From the NCBI RefSeq assembly GCF_000218565.1, contig NC_015684.1, positions 3,484,001-3,548,000 on the forward strand: 64,000 bases of DNA. Direction: 5' to 3'. The notes beneath the pieces are model-generated. The model did not search any database. It was not told where the DNA came from and saw only the letters and a list, made by a program, of their open reading frames with translations. The DNA is from Afipia carboxidovorans OM5. Lineage in GTDB: Bacteria > Pseudomonadota > Alphaproteobacteria > Rhizobiales > Xanthobacteraceae. Shown here one piece after another: positions 25,998 to 33,935 of the stretch (the stretch's first letter is position 1; every line of letters begins with the position of its first letter). The position numbers and the translations under genes are program-made.

Positions 25998-26229
25998 GCA
26001 TGCCTCACGTTGCAAACTTTGAACTGGTTTAAGCTGGGTAGCCAGCCGGGCCAGCGGAAAACGGTCCAGCGCCGCCCGGCAGAGTTCTGTATCCCTGCAA
26101 CGGTGTCAATGTCTGAGGCTTTCCAAATCCCTCGGACGAAGTTGATGACGGGTTCGCCGCGCAACTTCGCCCCGCCGCCATCCGATATGTCGCACTTCCG
26201 CGAAACGTGAGGGAGCGCCTCAGGATATC

Positions 26230-27165
26230 TCAGCCAATGAAGCTCTTGCTATATGCATCCCAGGCGGCGACCTCATCCCATCCCTCAGCGTAACGGATGG
26301 CCGGATCGGTGTTCACGCGAATCATCGGTTCCGGAAACTCAGTCTGAGTGAGGAGTTTGACCTTGCACTCAAAACCGACACGGCGGCTGATCTCGCGTGC
26401 CATGCGCTCGACAAATGCGCCTTGCGCCTCGATATATCCGCTGGGATTCAACTTGCACTGTGAGGCGGTCGATACTGCAACCTCGCCGACAAAACGCGCG
26501 TAGCACGCAGCCAGCAGGTCGACATGAATGTTGTCGCGGATATAGGCCGGGGTCTTGATCTCGGCTGTCTTACCCTCGCGCCATGTGCGTGCGAGGTAAG
26601 CCCCGAGGCGCGGCTGTTCGAACGGACCGAACGGATGCGGAATCACGAACTTTCCATAGCGAACGCCAAACTCGCGGCAACGATGCTGGACAACTTGCGC
26701 GGTCAAACCCTTTGACAGGCCATAGGCGGAAAAAGCGGACAACGGCGGGCTGCCTGCTCCCTCATCCTGCTCAAAAAAGCTCCCGGTCAGTACGACGCTT
26801 TTCAAGCCACGCGGCCCCATGAGCTTGAGGACGTCACGCAGACTTCGGGTGTTCTCCGCCAGCGCCTTTGCCACATCAAAATCAGCGCTTCGATAATCCC
26901 GCACCTCGGCATGATGAAAGCAGAGGATATCGAAATCCTGACTACCGACCAGATCAAGGAATCGAGACGTCCCGAAGCCGCAGTCAGCGATCAGATCGAC
27001 TGACTTCGCCTTTTGCAGCCGCTTGATGTGTTCATAGCGCTCGCCGCCGTCCTCACCGTCAAGAGAGCCACGCAATGGCGCCACGACGAGATGTCCGGCC
27101 TTGGCAAGGGCTTCTGCAAACCAGTAACCCGTAAACGAACTTGCCCCGGTCAGGAGGATCTTCAT
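26230..27165 (-). CDS. NAD-dependent epimerase/dehydratase (extended SDR)
   Basis: A 311-residue sugar-nucleotide reductase or epimerase. The N-terminal nucleotide-binding motif is LLTGASSFTGYWFAEALAKAG. The serine-tyrosine-lysine site appears as VVLTGSF and SAYGLSKGL (YxxxK). It ends about 15 codons past the last recognisable strand. Its ATG overlaps the RfbC-like gene stop by 4 bp. It probably completes a modified hexose made with the RfbC and RfbF products; the exact sugar is not determinable here. Confidence 0.85.
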   Translation of the reverse strand: MKILLTGASSFTGYWFAEALAKAGHLVVAPLRGSLDGEDGGERYEHIKRLQKAKSVDLIADCGFGTSRFLDLVGSQDFDILCFHHAEVRDYRSADFDVAKALAENTRSLRDVLKLMGPRGLKSVVLTGSFFEQDEGAGSPPLSAFSAYGLSKGLTAQVVQHRCREFGVRYGKFVIPHPFGPFEQPRLGAYLARTWREGKTAEIKTPAYIRDNIHVDLLAACYARFVGEVAVSTASQCKLNPSGYIEAQGAFVERMAREISRRVGFECKVKLLTQTEFPEPMIRVNTDPAIRYAEGWDEVAAWDAYSKSFIG

Positions 27166-27728
27166 GCCAGATTCCGCATCCGCTCGGTGCCGTGAAAATC
27201 AGCATTGAAGTCGGGCCAATTGCGGTCTTTGTCGGAGACTTCCAGCGGATCGACCGGCCACGCGATTGAAAACGCGGGATCGTTATAGCGCACACCACGC
27301 TCGTTTTCCGGCGAATAGAAAGCACTGACGAGATACATCGCCTCCGCGTCATCCGTCAGCGTCAGGAACGCATGGGCGAACCCGCGCGGCACGTACATCA
27401 TCGTGCGATTGTCGGCGGTGAGCTCTGCCCCAAACCACTTACGGAAAGTCGGCGAGTCAGGCCGCAAATCAACGATCACATCGTATAGCGCGCCGCGCAC
27501 GCAACGGACGACCTTCACCTCGGCCGCTGGCGGCAACTGATAATGCAATCCGCGCAGCGTGCCCCGCTTGGCCGTCAGAGAATTATTGACCTGCACAAAA
27601 CGCGTCTCAAGCCCGGCGTCTGCGAACTCGCGCTCACAGAACATTCGCGCGAAGAAGCCGCGATCGTCCCCACGCTTTTCCAGCTCAATCGTGCATGCGC
27701 CCCGAAGCGGGCTCGGATTAAATTTCAT
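27162..27728 (-). CDS. rfbC: dTDP-4-dehydrorhamnose 3,5-epimerase family protein
   Basis: A cupin-fold epimerase of 188 residues. Family marks: RGFFARMFCEREFADAGL, QVNNSLTAKRGTLRGLHYQL (catalytic His in the GLHYQ motif), VDLRPDSPTFRKW and VPRGFAHAFLTL. Because the neighbour makes CDP-glucose rather than dTDP-glucose, the substrate may be a CDP-4-keto-6-deoxyhexose. It is co-directional with, and overlaps, the next epimerase gene. Confidence 0.88.
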   Translation of the reverse strand: MKFNPSPLRGACTIELEKRGDDRGFFARMFCEREFADAGLETRFVQVNNSLTAKRGTLRGLHYQLPPAAEVKVVRCVRGALYDVIVDLRPDSPTFRKWFGAELTADNRTMMYVPRGFAHAFLTLTDDAEAMYLVSAFYSPENERGVRYNDPAFSIAWPVDPLEVSDKDRNWPDFNADFHGTERMRNLA

Positions 27729-27744
27729 AGAGACCTCTTAAGGC

Positions 27745-28791
27745 TTAGCCGACCCAGCGCAGGTTCTCATCGATCCGCCCTTCACGTATGTGACGGTCGA
27801 GCACCCGCAGACGAATCTGATCGGAGTTGCGGAAGTCCGCATTGGCAAAATTGATCGCACGCAGACCATCCCGCAAATCGCGCACGCTGTCCTGCAGCGA
27901 CTTGGTCGGCTGATGCTGCGGCGCGAGCTGCCGGAACAAACCAAAATCGACCTGATACGATCGTTTATCGGGTGGCGCATCCTTGTTGATGGAATAGGAC
28001 GAGCCCGGCATTTCTTCAACCACGGCGGCGGCGAGGTCCTTGACCTGATAATTCCACTGCGCGGAGCCGACATTTACCGTGAGGAACGATCCACCATTCC
28101 CCGCGTCGCGGGTCACACCCCACTCGATCGCACGCGCCATATCATGCACGTCGATCAAAGGCCGCCACGGCGTGCCGTCACTCAAGACGGTGATCACGCC
28201 GGTCGACAATGCGCACGCCACAAAGTCATTGAGAACAAGATCAAGCCGGACTCTGTCGGACATCCCGCAGGCAGTGGCGAAGCGCAGGCACGTCACGGTC
28301 ATCTTCCCGAGATCGGTCTTCGACAACGCCTTCTCGGTATCGATCTTGGAGCGCGCGTAGGCTGTGAGCGGGTTGAGCGGATCGGTCTCCTTGCGAGCGC
28401 CGCCTTCCGCGAAACCGTAAACGCTGCAGCTGGACGCATATACGAAATGACTGACGCCCGCAGCAGCCGCCTTCTGCGCGATCTCGACACTGGACTGAAA
28501 GTTGATTTCCTTGGTGGGGTTCTCAAATCGAGAGCCCATCGGATCATTCGATACCGCGGCAAGCATCACCACCGCATCGACGCCCTGGAGAAGATCGCTG
28601 GGCAGGTCACGGACATCGCCGAAAACCTGCGCATTCAAGTTGCGCTCCGGCACGACACATGCGGTCGTCAGGCAATGGCCGAACCAACCGCTATCATAAC
28701 CAATGAGTTCGGCTTGCGGAAAACGGGCGCGCAGATGTGCGATGAGCACCGGCCCGACATAACCCATATTCCCTACAACAACAATCTTCAT
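27745..28791 (-). CDS. NAD-dependent epimerase/dehydratase (extended SDR)
   Basis: A 348-residue SDR enzyme: GNMGYVGPVLIAHLRARFP at the N-terminus (GxxGxxG dinucleotide loop), SSCSVYGFAEGG, and the active-site motif YARSKIDTEKAL (Tyr and Lys). It has the RPLIDVHDMARAI loop of GalE/RfbB-like enzymes. It may provide the 4,6-dehydratase or epimerase step after CDP-glucose formation, as no canonical CDP-glucose 4,6-dehydratase gene is seen. It lies 16 bp upstream of rfbC and 7 bp downstream of rfbF. Confidence 0.86.
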   Translation of the reverse strand: MKIVVVGNMGYVGPVLIAHLRARFPQAELIGYDSGWFGHCLTTACVVPERNLNAQVFGDVRDLPSDLLQGVDAVVMLAAVSNDPMGSRFENPTKEINFQSSVEIAQKAAAAGVSHFVYASSCSVYGFAEGGARKETDPLNPLTAYARSKIDTEKALSKTDLGKMTVTCLRFATACGMSDRVRLDLVLNDFVACALSTGVITVLSDGTPWRPLIDVHDMARAIEWGVTRDAGNGGSFLTVNVGSAQWNYQVKDLAAAVVEEMPGSSYSINKDAPPDKRSYQVDFGLFRQLAPQHQPTKSLQDSVRDLRDGLRAINFANADFRNSDQIRLRVLDRHIREGRIDENLRWVG

Positions 28792-28798
28792 CTATCTC

Positions 28799-29569
28799 TC
28801 ACCAGATATGCCAAGGCGCCTTGCCCGAACTCCATAGCGCCTCAAGCTGGCGCTTATCACGCAGCGTATCCATCGGCTGCCAGAAGCCATGATGAAAATA
28901 AACCGAAAGCTGATTGTCGTGCGCGAGCCGCTGAAGCGGCTCCTGCTCCCATACCGTCGCATCGCCTTCGATATAATCGCCGACCTTCGGTGACAGCACG
29001 AAGAAGCCGCCATTGATCCAGCCGCCGTCTCCGACAGGCTTCTCCTGAAAACCGGTGACGCGACTTCCTTCTGTGCGCAACGCACCGAACCGGCCAGGCG
29101 GCTGAGTTGCCGTCACTGTGGCCAACCGGCCCTCGCGTTTGTGCAACTCGATGGTCGCGGGAATATTCACGTCTCCCACGCCATCGCCATAGGTGAGGCA
29201 AAACGCTTCGTCGTCCTTGACGTAAGGCAGAATGCGCTTGATGCGGCCGCCGATCATCGTATCGACGCCGGTATCAACGAGAGTGATGCGCCACGGCTCG
29301 GCTTTACTCTTGTGCACCTCCAGACTGTCGGCTGCCATATCAATGGTCACGTCGGACTGGTGCAGAAAGTAATTCCGGAAATATTCCTTGATAACGTAGC
29401 CCTTGTAGCCCAGGCAAACGACAAACTCGTTGATGCCATAGGCGCTGTAGATTTTCATGATGTGCCAGATGATCGGATACCCGCCGACCTCGATCATAGG
29501 CTTGGGGCGAACGTCAGTTTCTTCGGAGATGCGTGTACCGAGACCGCCTGCAAGTAGTACTGCCTTCAT
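28799..29569 (-). CDS. rfbF: Glucose-1-phosphate cytidylyltransferase
   Basis: Makes CDP-glucose from CTP and glucose 1-phosphate. The 256-residue protein starts MKAVLLAGGLGTRISEETDV and has RPKPMIEVGGYPI, the acidic catalytic YGDGVGDV loop and WINGGFFVLSP near the C-terminus. These are typical of RfbF rather than RmlA. A GTG at 29584 is an alternative start. It is the first gene of the sugar cluster, 7 bp from the SDR gene. Confidence 0.9.
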   Translation of the reverse strand: MKAVLLAGGLGTRISEETDVRPKPMIEVGGYPIIWHIMKIYSAYGINEFVVCLGYKGYVIKEYFRNYFLHQSDVTIDMAADSLEVHKSKAEPWRITLVDTGVDTMIGGRIKRILPYVKDDEAFCLTYGDGVGDVNIPATIELHKREGRLATVTATQPPGRFGALRTEGSRVTGFQEKPVGDGGWINGGFFVLSPKVGDYIEGDATVWEQEPLQRLAHDNQLSVYFHHGFWQPMDTLRDKRQLEALWSSGKAPWHIW

Positions 29570-29609
29570 GATACAGCGCGCCACACCCTTAGAAGTAAGA
29601 CAACCGAGA

Positions 29610-29699
29610 TTAATTCAGGGCCAACTGAGTCTGCCAGAACAAAATTGCAAGCAGACCGGCAGCTACCGAACCGATTCCTGCGGCTACCTTAGTATACAT
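29610..29699 (-). CDS. Possible 29-residue single-helix membrane peptide
   Basis: An open frame MYTKVAAGIGSVAAGLLAIL followed by FWQTQLALN and TAA. It has the charge and hydropathy of a one-helix membrane peptide: basic residue at 4, helix about 5-22. It lies alone in the 173 bp gap between the RgpF-like gene and rfbF. The ribosome site (GAGA directly before ATG) is weak, so translation is uncertain. Confidence 0.3.
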   Translation of the reverse strand: MYTKVAAGIGSVAAGLLAILFWQTQLALN

Positions 29700-29742
29700 T
29701 CTCGTTTGAACTGAAACCGTCAGTTTGCTGCTTGATGGATAA

Positions 29743-30762
29743 TCAGGGCACACGACTGATTTTCTGCGTCATCATGTGCCGCTCGATGAGTTCGGGCGAA
29801 ATCACGCCTGCCTCTAAGACGACATCACGCCAAGCCTCGAGTCCAACGATCCGATCCGGATTCAATTTTAATAAATCGACTTTTATGAACGGGAAACCCA
29901 ACAATTCAATCAGGTCGCGCCAGAAGTAATGCGTGGGATTTATTCTCAGCGACCACAAGACAGTGAGACATGACGCTTCATCAAGCTGAGGACGAGCCTG
30001 CCTAATGAAAGGGACGATATTGAGAGTGGCTGCCTCGCGCCTCGCCTGATCTTGAGAGACAAGCTTTCGAAGCTCGTGGAGCTTACATAAGCATTCGAGC
30101 CGAAGACTGCTGCGGAGCGCCGCCTGACTCAACCCGATCTCACCGCGCCGAATGACCCAGTCGCGGCTATTCCGCAGCCACATCCGGCCAAAAAAATCTT
30201 TTAGAAATTCGATTGCTACAGGTCCTTTAAAGACCAGAAAATAGCTTTGCAGATGGTACGCGCGATCCCAGCTCTCAGTCAGGCCAATCAAATCGGCACG
30301 AGATGATGCAATTCTATCAAAAACCGTTTTGAGAGGACAGACTGGCCCCACGACTGAATCGTTAGTCAGCACCACTTCATTGCAATGGGGAAAGTGTTCT
30401 TGCAAAATGGGGAAGCTGTCTTTCCAAGCGCCAAAATCTCTCCCGAAAGAACGTCGCCTAATAATAAGCGAACAACTCTCTTTCAGCTTACGATAATCGA
30501 CATCGTTCAGCTTGGGGCACATCGTCACGAATACGACGCTATAGCCCATTTCGCGATATTCATGGACGAGGCGCTGCACCGTCTCGGTGACACAGCCAAG
30601 AGGATTATAGTGAGCGTAGATAAGAATGCGGCTGCTGGTCCTGTCGTATTTCGACCCAACCTCGACATTCTTGACACGAGTCCCACGTACGCCGAGCGAC
30701 TCTATAGCAGCATTCAGGTTCGCGAAGGCTCTGCGAATCTTGAAAGACGTCAACAGTCTCAT
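29743..30762 (-). CDS. RgpF-like (rhamnan synthesis protein F) glycan assembly protein
   Basis: A 339-residue protein resembling RgpF-family proteins of rhamnose-rich polysaccharide assembly. Motifs: ILIYAHYNPLGCVTETVQRL, RRSFGRDFGAWKDSFPIL, VVLTNDSVVGPVCPL and AYHLQSYFLVFKG, and it ends in a FPFIKVDLLKLNP segment. It is taken to be a glycosyltransferase, but the acceptor is unknown. Base composition and codon use are more AT-rich than in the flanking core genes, which suggests transfer. Confidence 0.8.
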   Translation of the reverse strand: MRLLTSFKIRRAFANLNAAIESLGVRGTRVKNVEVGSKYDRTSSRILIYAHYNPLGCVTETVQRLVHEYREMGYSVVFVTMCPKLNDVDYRKLKESCSLIIRRRSFGRDFGAWKDSFPILQEHFPHCNEVVLTNDSVVGPVCPLKTVFDRIASSRADLIGLTESWDRAYHLQSYFLVFKGPVAIEFLKDFFGRMWLRNSRDWVIRRGEIGLSQAALRSSLRLECLCKLHELRKLVSQDQARREAATLNIVPFIRQARPQLDEASCLTVLWSLRINPTHYFWRDLIELLGFPFIKVDLLKLNPDRIVGLEAWRDVVLEAGVISPELIERHMMTQKISRVP

Positions 30763-31267
30763 GAACTACGTCCACCCCTTATCGGACAAAGGCGAGAATC
30801 TGCCGGCCATCGTTGATGGGCAGATGGCGACCATCGGTTGTCAGAATCTTTAAGTACACGAGGAAGTTTGTCTTTCTGTGGGCACATCAGCGTGTACTTA
30901 CGAATAGCCCCCGAGAAAGGGGCTATTCCTGCTTAGATTCAATGTATGCACAGTTGGTGAGTCGGATCGAGCTTCCGATCACATCAATCTACTCTGCGAA
31001 ACTGACGGACTGTCTATCAGGGTTTGAGCGTAGGGGACTTGCCCGCTCTCGCCGATCGAACGATCGTATTCGGAGGTCAGCCTCGGCGAACTGCTCGCGG
31101 CATCTATCGGAAATACCGCGCGAATGATCGGGAATATTTTGTGATGCTATCGGCAACATCGTGAGACGCCGCTGGTAAAGCACCAGACGAACGCACTTCG
31201 TTGCAGAGGCCGGTGCTGCCGCCAGACTCAGCCAAGTGCTAATATCTTGAAATCATGCCTGGATTTC
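30763..31267. other. 505 bp less GC-rich gap between the sugar cluster and tRNA-Ser
   Basis: No convincing gene is present. The notable content is a pair of inverted repeats: TAAGTACACG (30851-30860) with CGTGTACTTA (30891-30900), 30 bp apart, directly followed by a hairpin GAATAGCCCC (30902-30911) with GGGGCTATTC (30919-30928). Neither is followed by a T-run. The gap touches the 3' end of tRNA-Ser, where mobile islands often insert, but no integrase or duplicated tRNA end was seen. Confidence 0.55.
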
Positions 31268-31357
31268 TGGCGGAGAGAGCGGGATTCGAACCCGCGATAC
31301 GGTTGCCCGTATACACACTTTCCAGGCGTGCGCCTTCAACCACTCGGCCACCTCTCC
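31268..31357 (-). tRNA. tRNA-Ser (anticodon GGA)
   Basis: A 90-base class II tRNA with an encoded CCA. The 5' acceptor arm is GGAGAGG, the D-arm has GGCCGAGTGGTTGAAGG, the anticodon loop is CTGGAAA with anticodon GGA, and a long variable arm is present (GTGTATACGGGCAACCGTAT). The T-arm is CGGGTTCGAATCCCG. The acceptor pairs TCTCTCC with discriminator G. It decodes UCC and UCU. Confidence 0.97.
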
Positions 31358-31469
31358 GTGGCGCCTGTCATGACGGCGTCGGCCGGATTTTGCAAGCGGG
31401 CCCGGGTCTCCCGGCTAACTTTTTTGACGAATAGCGAGATTTGTCAGGGCGTTGGGGTGGAAAGAGGCC

Positions 31470-32942
31470 TCAATGCAGCGCCGTGCTGGTGGCCTGCCAC
31501 TGATACACCGCACCAGGCGACGGAGATTCGGCGTCCGCCCGCGGTTCTTCCGATGCGGCACGACCCATCTCGTGCGCGCTTTCCAGCGCCGAGATGAAGG
31601 ATTCAAACCAGTTCTGGATATTGCCCGCCTGGAGCTTCGTCATCATCGCTTCCCAGCGCAACCGCCGCTCCGGCAGCGGCATCGCGAACGCCATACCGAG
31701 GGCACGTGCCATGCTGTCGATATCGTGTGGATTGACGATCAGCGCCGTCGTCAACTCATTCGCAGCGCCAGCAAATTTCGACAGTACCAGCACGCCCGGA
31801 TCGACCGGGTTCTGTGCCGCGACATATTCCTTGGCGACGAGATTCATGCCGTCATAAAGCGGTGTCACCACGCCGACCTGCGCCGAGCGATAGAATCCCG
31901 CAAGCGTAGTCTGGCTGAAGCCCTTGTTGAGGTAGCGGATCGGCGTCCAGTCCACTTCGCCGTGGCGGCCGTTGACGTCGCTGACGAGTTGGGCGAGTTC
32001 GCATTGCAGATTGCCGTAGGCTTCGATCGCGCCACGCGAGGGATTGGCGATCTGCAATAACGAGACGGTGCGCTTCAGCGAAGGCTGAATCTCGAACAAG
32101 CGGTCGAATGCGCGAATGCGGTTCAGCAGTCCCTTGGAATAATCCAGCCTGTCGACGCCAATCGCGAGCCGCTCGCCATGCAGGCTCTTGCGAAGACGTG
32201 AGACGTCAGGATGAGACGCCGCACGCATCGCCTGCGCGGCAAAGCCATCGACATTGATGCCGATCGGAAAAGCGGCAAGCCGCGTCAACCCGAAGCGCGA
32301 ATGGACGATGCCGTTCTTGACCGGCAGACCAAGCTCCAGCGTGAGGTAGCCTGCGAAATTTCCGCAATCCTCCTCGGTCTGGAATCCGATCAGATCATAG
32401 GCCAGCATCGATTCGATCAACGCACGATGATGAGGAACGCTCGCCATCACGCTGTGCGGCGCCCAGGGCGTGTGCAGAAAAAACCCGATCGGATGCTCCA
32501 CACCGAGTTCGCGCAACTGTCCGCCGAGCGCAAGGAAGTGATAGTCCTGCACCCAGAACATCGTGTCCGGCTTGGAGAAGCGCATCAAGGCGCGCGCGAC
32601 GAACGAATTCACCTCGCGATAGGATTCGTAATCATCCTGAGAGACGCGAATGAGATCCGGGCGCGAGTGCAGCGCCGGCCACAACGCGGAATTGGCGAAG
32701 CCTTCGTAATAGCCGCCGTAATGCGCAGCCGGCAAATCGAGCAAGGCCAGCGCGCCCTTCCCCAGCGATTCAATTCGCGCAAACGGCTCAGATTGCGAAC
32801 CGTCGCGTACGCGATTGCTGGAACCCACCCACACTGCGCCGGAATTTTCCACCACCGGCAACAATGCGGCTGCAAGACCGCCTGTCATCGGCTCGTTGGG
32901 CTTTGCCCGAGCCACACGGTTGGAAACAACGACCAAGGTCAC
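31470..32942 (-). CDS. otsA: Trehalose-6-phosphate synthase
   Basis: Glycosyltransferase family 20 enzyme that joins UDP-glucose (or another NDP-glucose) to glucose 6-phosphate. The 490-residue protein begins TLVVVSNRVARAKPNEPMTG. It has the donor-acceptor motifs WVQDYHFLALGGQLREL, HTPWAPHS, GVDRLDYSKGLLNRIRAFDR and VVTPLYDGMNLVAKEYVAAQ. It starts with GTG, preceded by GGAG 8 bp upstream. otsB is upstream with a 192 bp gap, so it may have its own promoter. It supports osmotic and desiccation tolerance. Confidence 0.96.
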   Translation of the reverse strand: MTLVVVSNRVARAKPNEPMTGGLAAALLPVVENSGAVWVGSSNRVRDGSQSEPFARIESLGKGALALLDLPAAHYGGYYEGFANSALWPALHSRPDLIRVSQDDYESYREVNSFVARALMRFSKPDTMFWVQDYHFLALGGQLRELGVEHPIGFFLHTPWAPHSVMASVPHHRALIESMLAYDLIGFQTEEDCGNFAGYLTLELGLPVKNGIVHSRFGLTRLAAFPIGINVDGFAAQAMRAASHPDVSRLRKSLHGERLAIGVDRLDYSKGLLNRIRAFDRLFEIQPSLKRTVSLLQIANPSRGAIEAYGNLQCELAQLVSDVNGRHGEVDWTPIRYLNKGFSQTTLAGFYRSAQVGVVTPLYDGMNLVAKEYVAAQNPVDPGVLVLSKFAGAANELTTALIVNPHDIDSMARALGMAFAMPLPERRLRWEAMMTKLQAGNIQNWFESFISALESAHEMGRAASEEPRADAESPSPGAVYQWQATSTALH

Positions 32943-33134
32943 AGGGAGTACTCCGCTTGATGCGCAGATAAACGTCTGTTCATCAATATGGTTCCTAAGT
33001 GCTGCCTTGCGAAATTTACGGCGGCTCTGCGGCAGAGTCGCGGGAACTTCGGAACACGATTGAGAGTGCGAAGAATTTTCCAGCGTTTCAACCTTGACTT
33101 GCCAAAATTTTTTCGACCGAGAATCTTTCCAAAC

Positions 33135-33935
33135 TCAAATCGTCATCGAACTGTCAACGAGACTCGCCAGCCACTGCCTCACATCGGTCGGACCTGAGAA
33201 GTAACCATCGACGCCGTGCGCATGACGCCCGACAGAAAATGAAACGCCTTTCAGATCCGGGATGATGGCGAAAACACTTTCATCGGTGACATCATCGCCA
33301 ATAAAAATCGGGCGACGCACATTGAACGGCTCGTGCTTGAGAAGTTCCTTCACACCGGTCGCCTTGCTGATGCCGGCATTCTTGATCTCACAGACGGCTT
33401 TGCCCGGCAGCACATCGATCGGCGCTTCCGGCAGATCGGCGCGAATGGCAGAGACGGCGTCATAGATCGCACGCTCGAAGTTCGGCGCCTTGCGATAATG
33501 CAGCGCGATCGAATAGCCCTTGTCCTCGACGATGATGCGTGGATCGAGGCTCGCAATGGCGACAAAACGCTTCTTCAAATCCTTGTCCATCGGCGGCGCA
33601 CGCACCGCATCGGCCTCACTGTCGACCGACAGCCGCATCTCCGCGCCATGCCCGCCAACGGCCGGCAACAGCATCGGCCGGAAGATATGATCGATATCAG
33701 CGAGCGAGCGGCCACTGACCAGCGCAAGCGCGCCATCGGTCCGCATGTGCAGTTCGCTCAACACCTCCGGAAGCTCGGGCGGCACCACCACTTCGCTCGG
33801 CGTCGGCGCGAGATCGAGCAGTGTGCCGTCAATGTCGAGCAGAAACGCGCAGTCTTCGAGCAACGGGGAGAAAACCGGATGATCCGATTCCGGATAGGAA
33901 GGCAGCAACGCAATATCCTCAGTCTTGATCATCAT
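33135..33935 (-). CDS. otsB: Trehalose-6-phosphate phosphatase
   Basis: HAD-superfamily phosphatase completing trehalose synthesis (266 residues). Motif I is LLDIDGTLLDLAP near 33-45, motif II is ALVSGRSLADID, the motif III lysine lies in the cap region, and motif IV is IFIGDDVTDESVF. The ATG lies immediately after the MFS gene stop (TGA-ATG), so it is translationally coupled to that transporter. Met2 is an equally possible start. Confidence 0.94.
   Translation of the reverse strand: MMIKTEDIALLPSYPESDHPVFSPLLEDCAFLLDIDGTLLDLAPTPSEVVVPPELPEVLSELHMRTDGALALVSGRSLADIDHIFRPMLLPAVGGHGAEMRLSVDSEADAVRAPPMDKDLKKRFVAIASLDPRIIVEDKGYSIALHYRKAPNFERAIYDAVSAIRADLPEAPIDVLPGKAVCEIKNAGISKATGVKELLKHEPFNVRRPIFIGDDVTDESVFAIIPDLKGVSFSVGRHAHGVDGYFSGPTDVRQWLASLVDSSMTI

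Noticed and set aside
25000..31400. Integrase gene or duplicated tRNA-Ser end marking a mobile island
   Set aside because: Looked for a tyrosine recombinase and for a second copy of the tRNA 3' end; neither was found, so the island idea stays an inference.
31247..31597. Plus-strand open frame across the tRNA-Ser gene
   Set aside because: It overlaps the tRNA on the opposite strand and the 3' end of otsA; the peptide is a translation of tRNA sequence.
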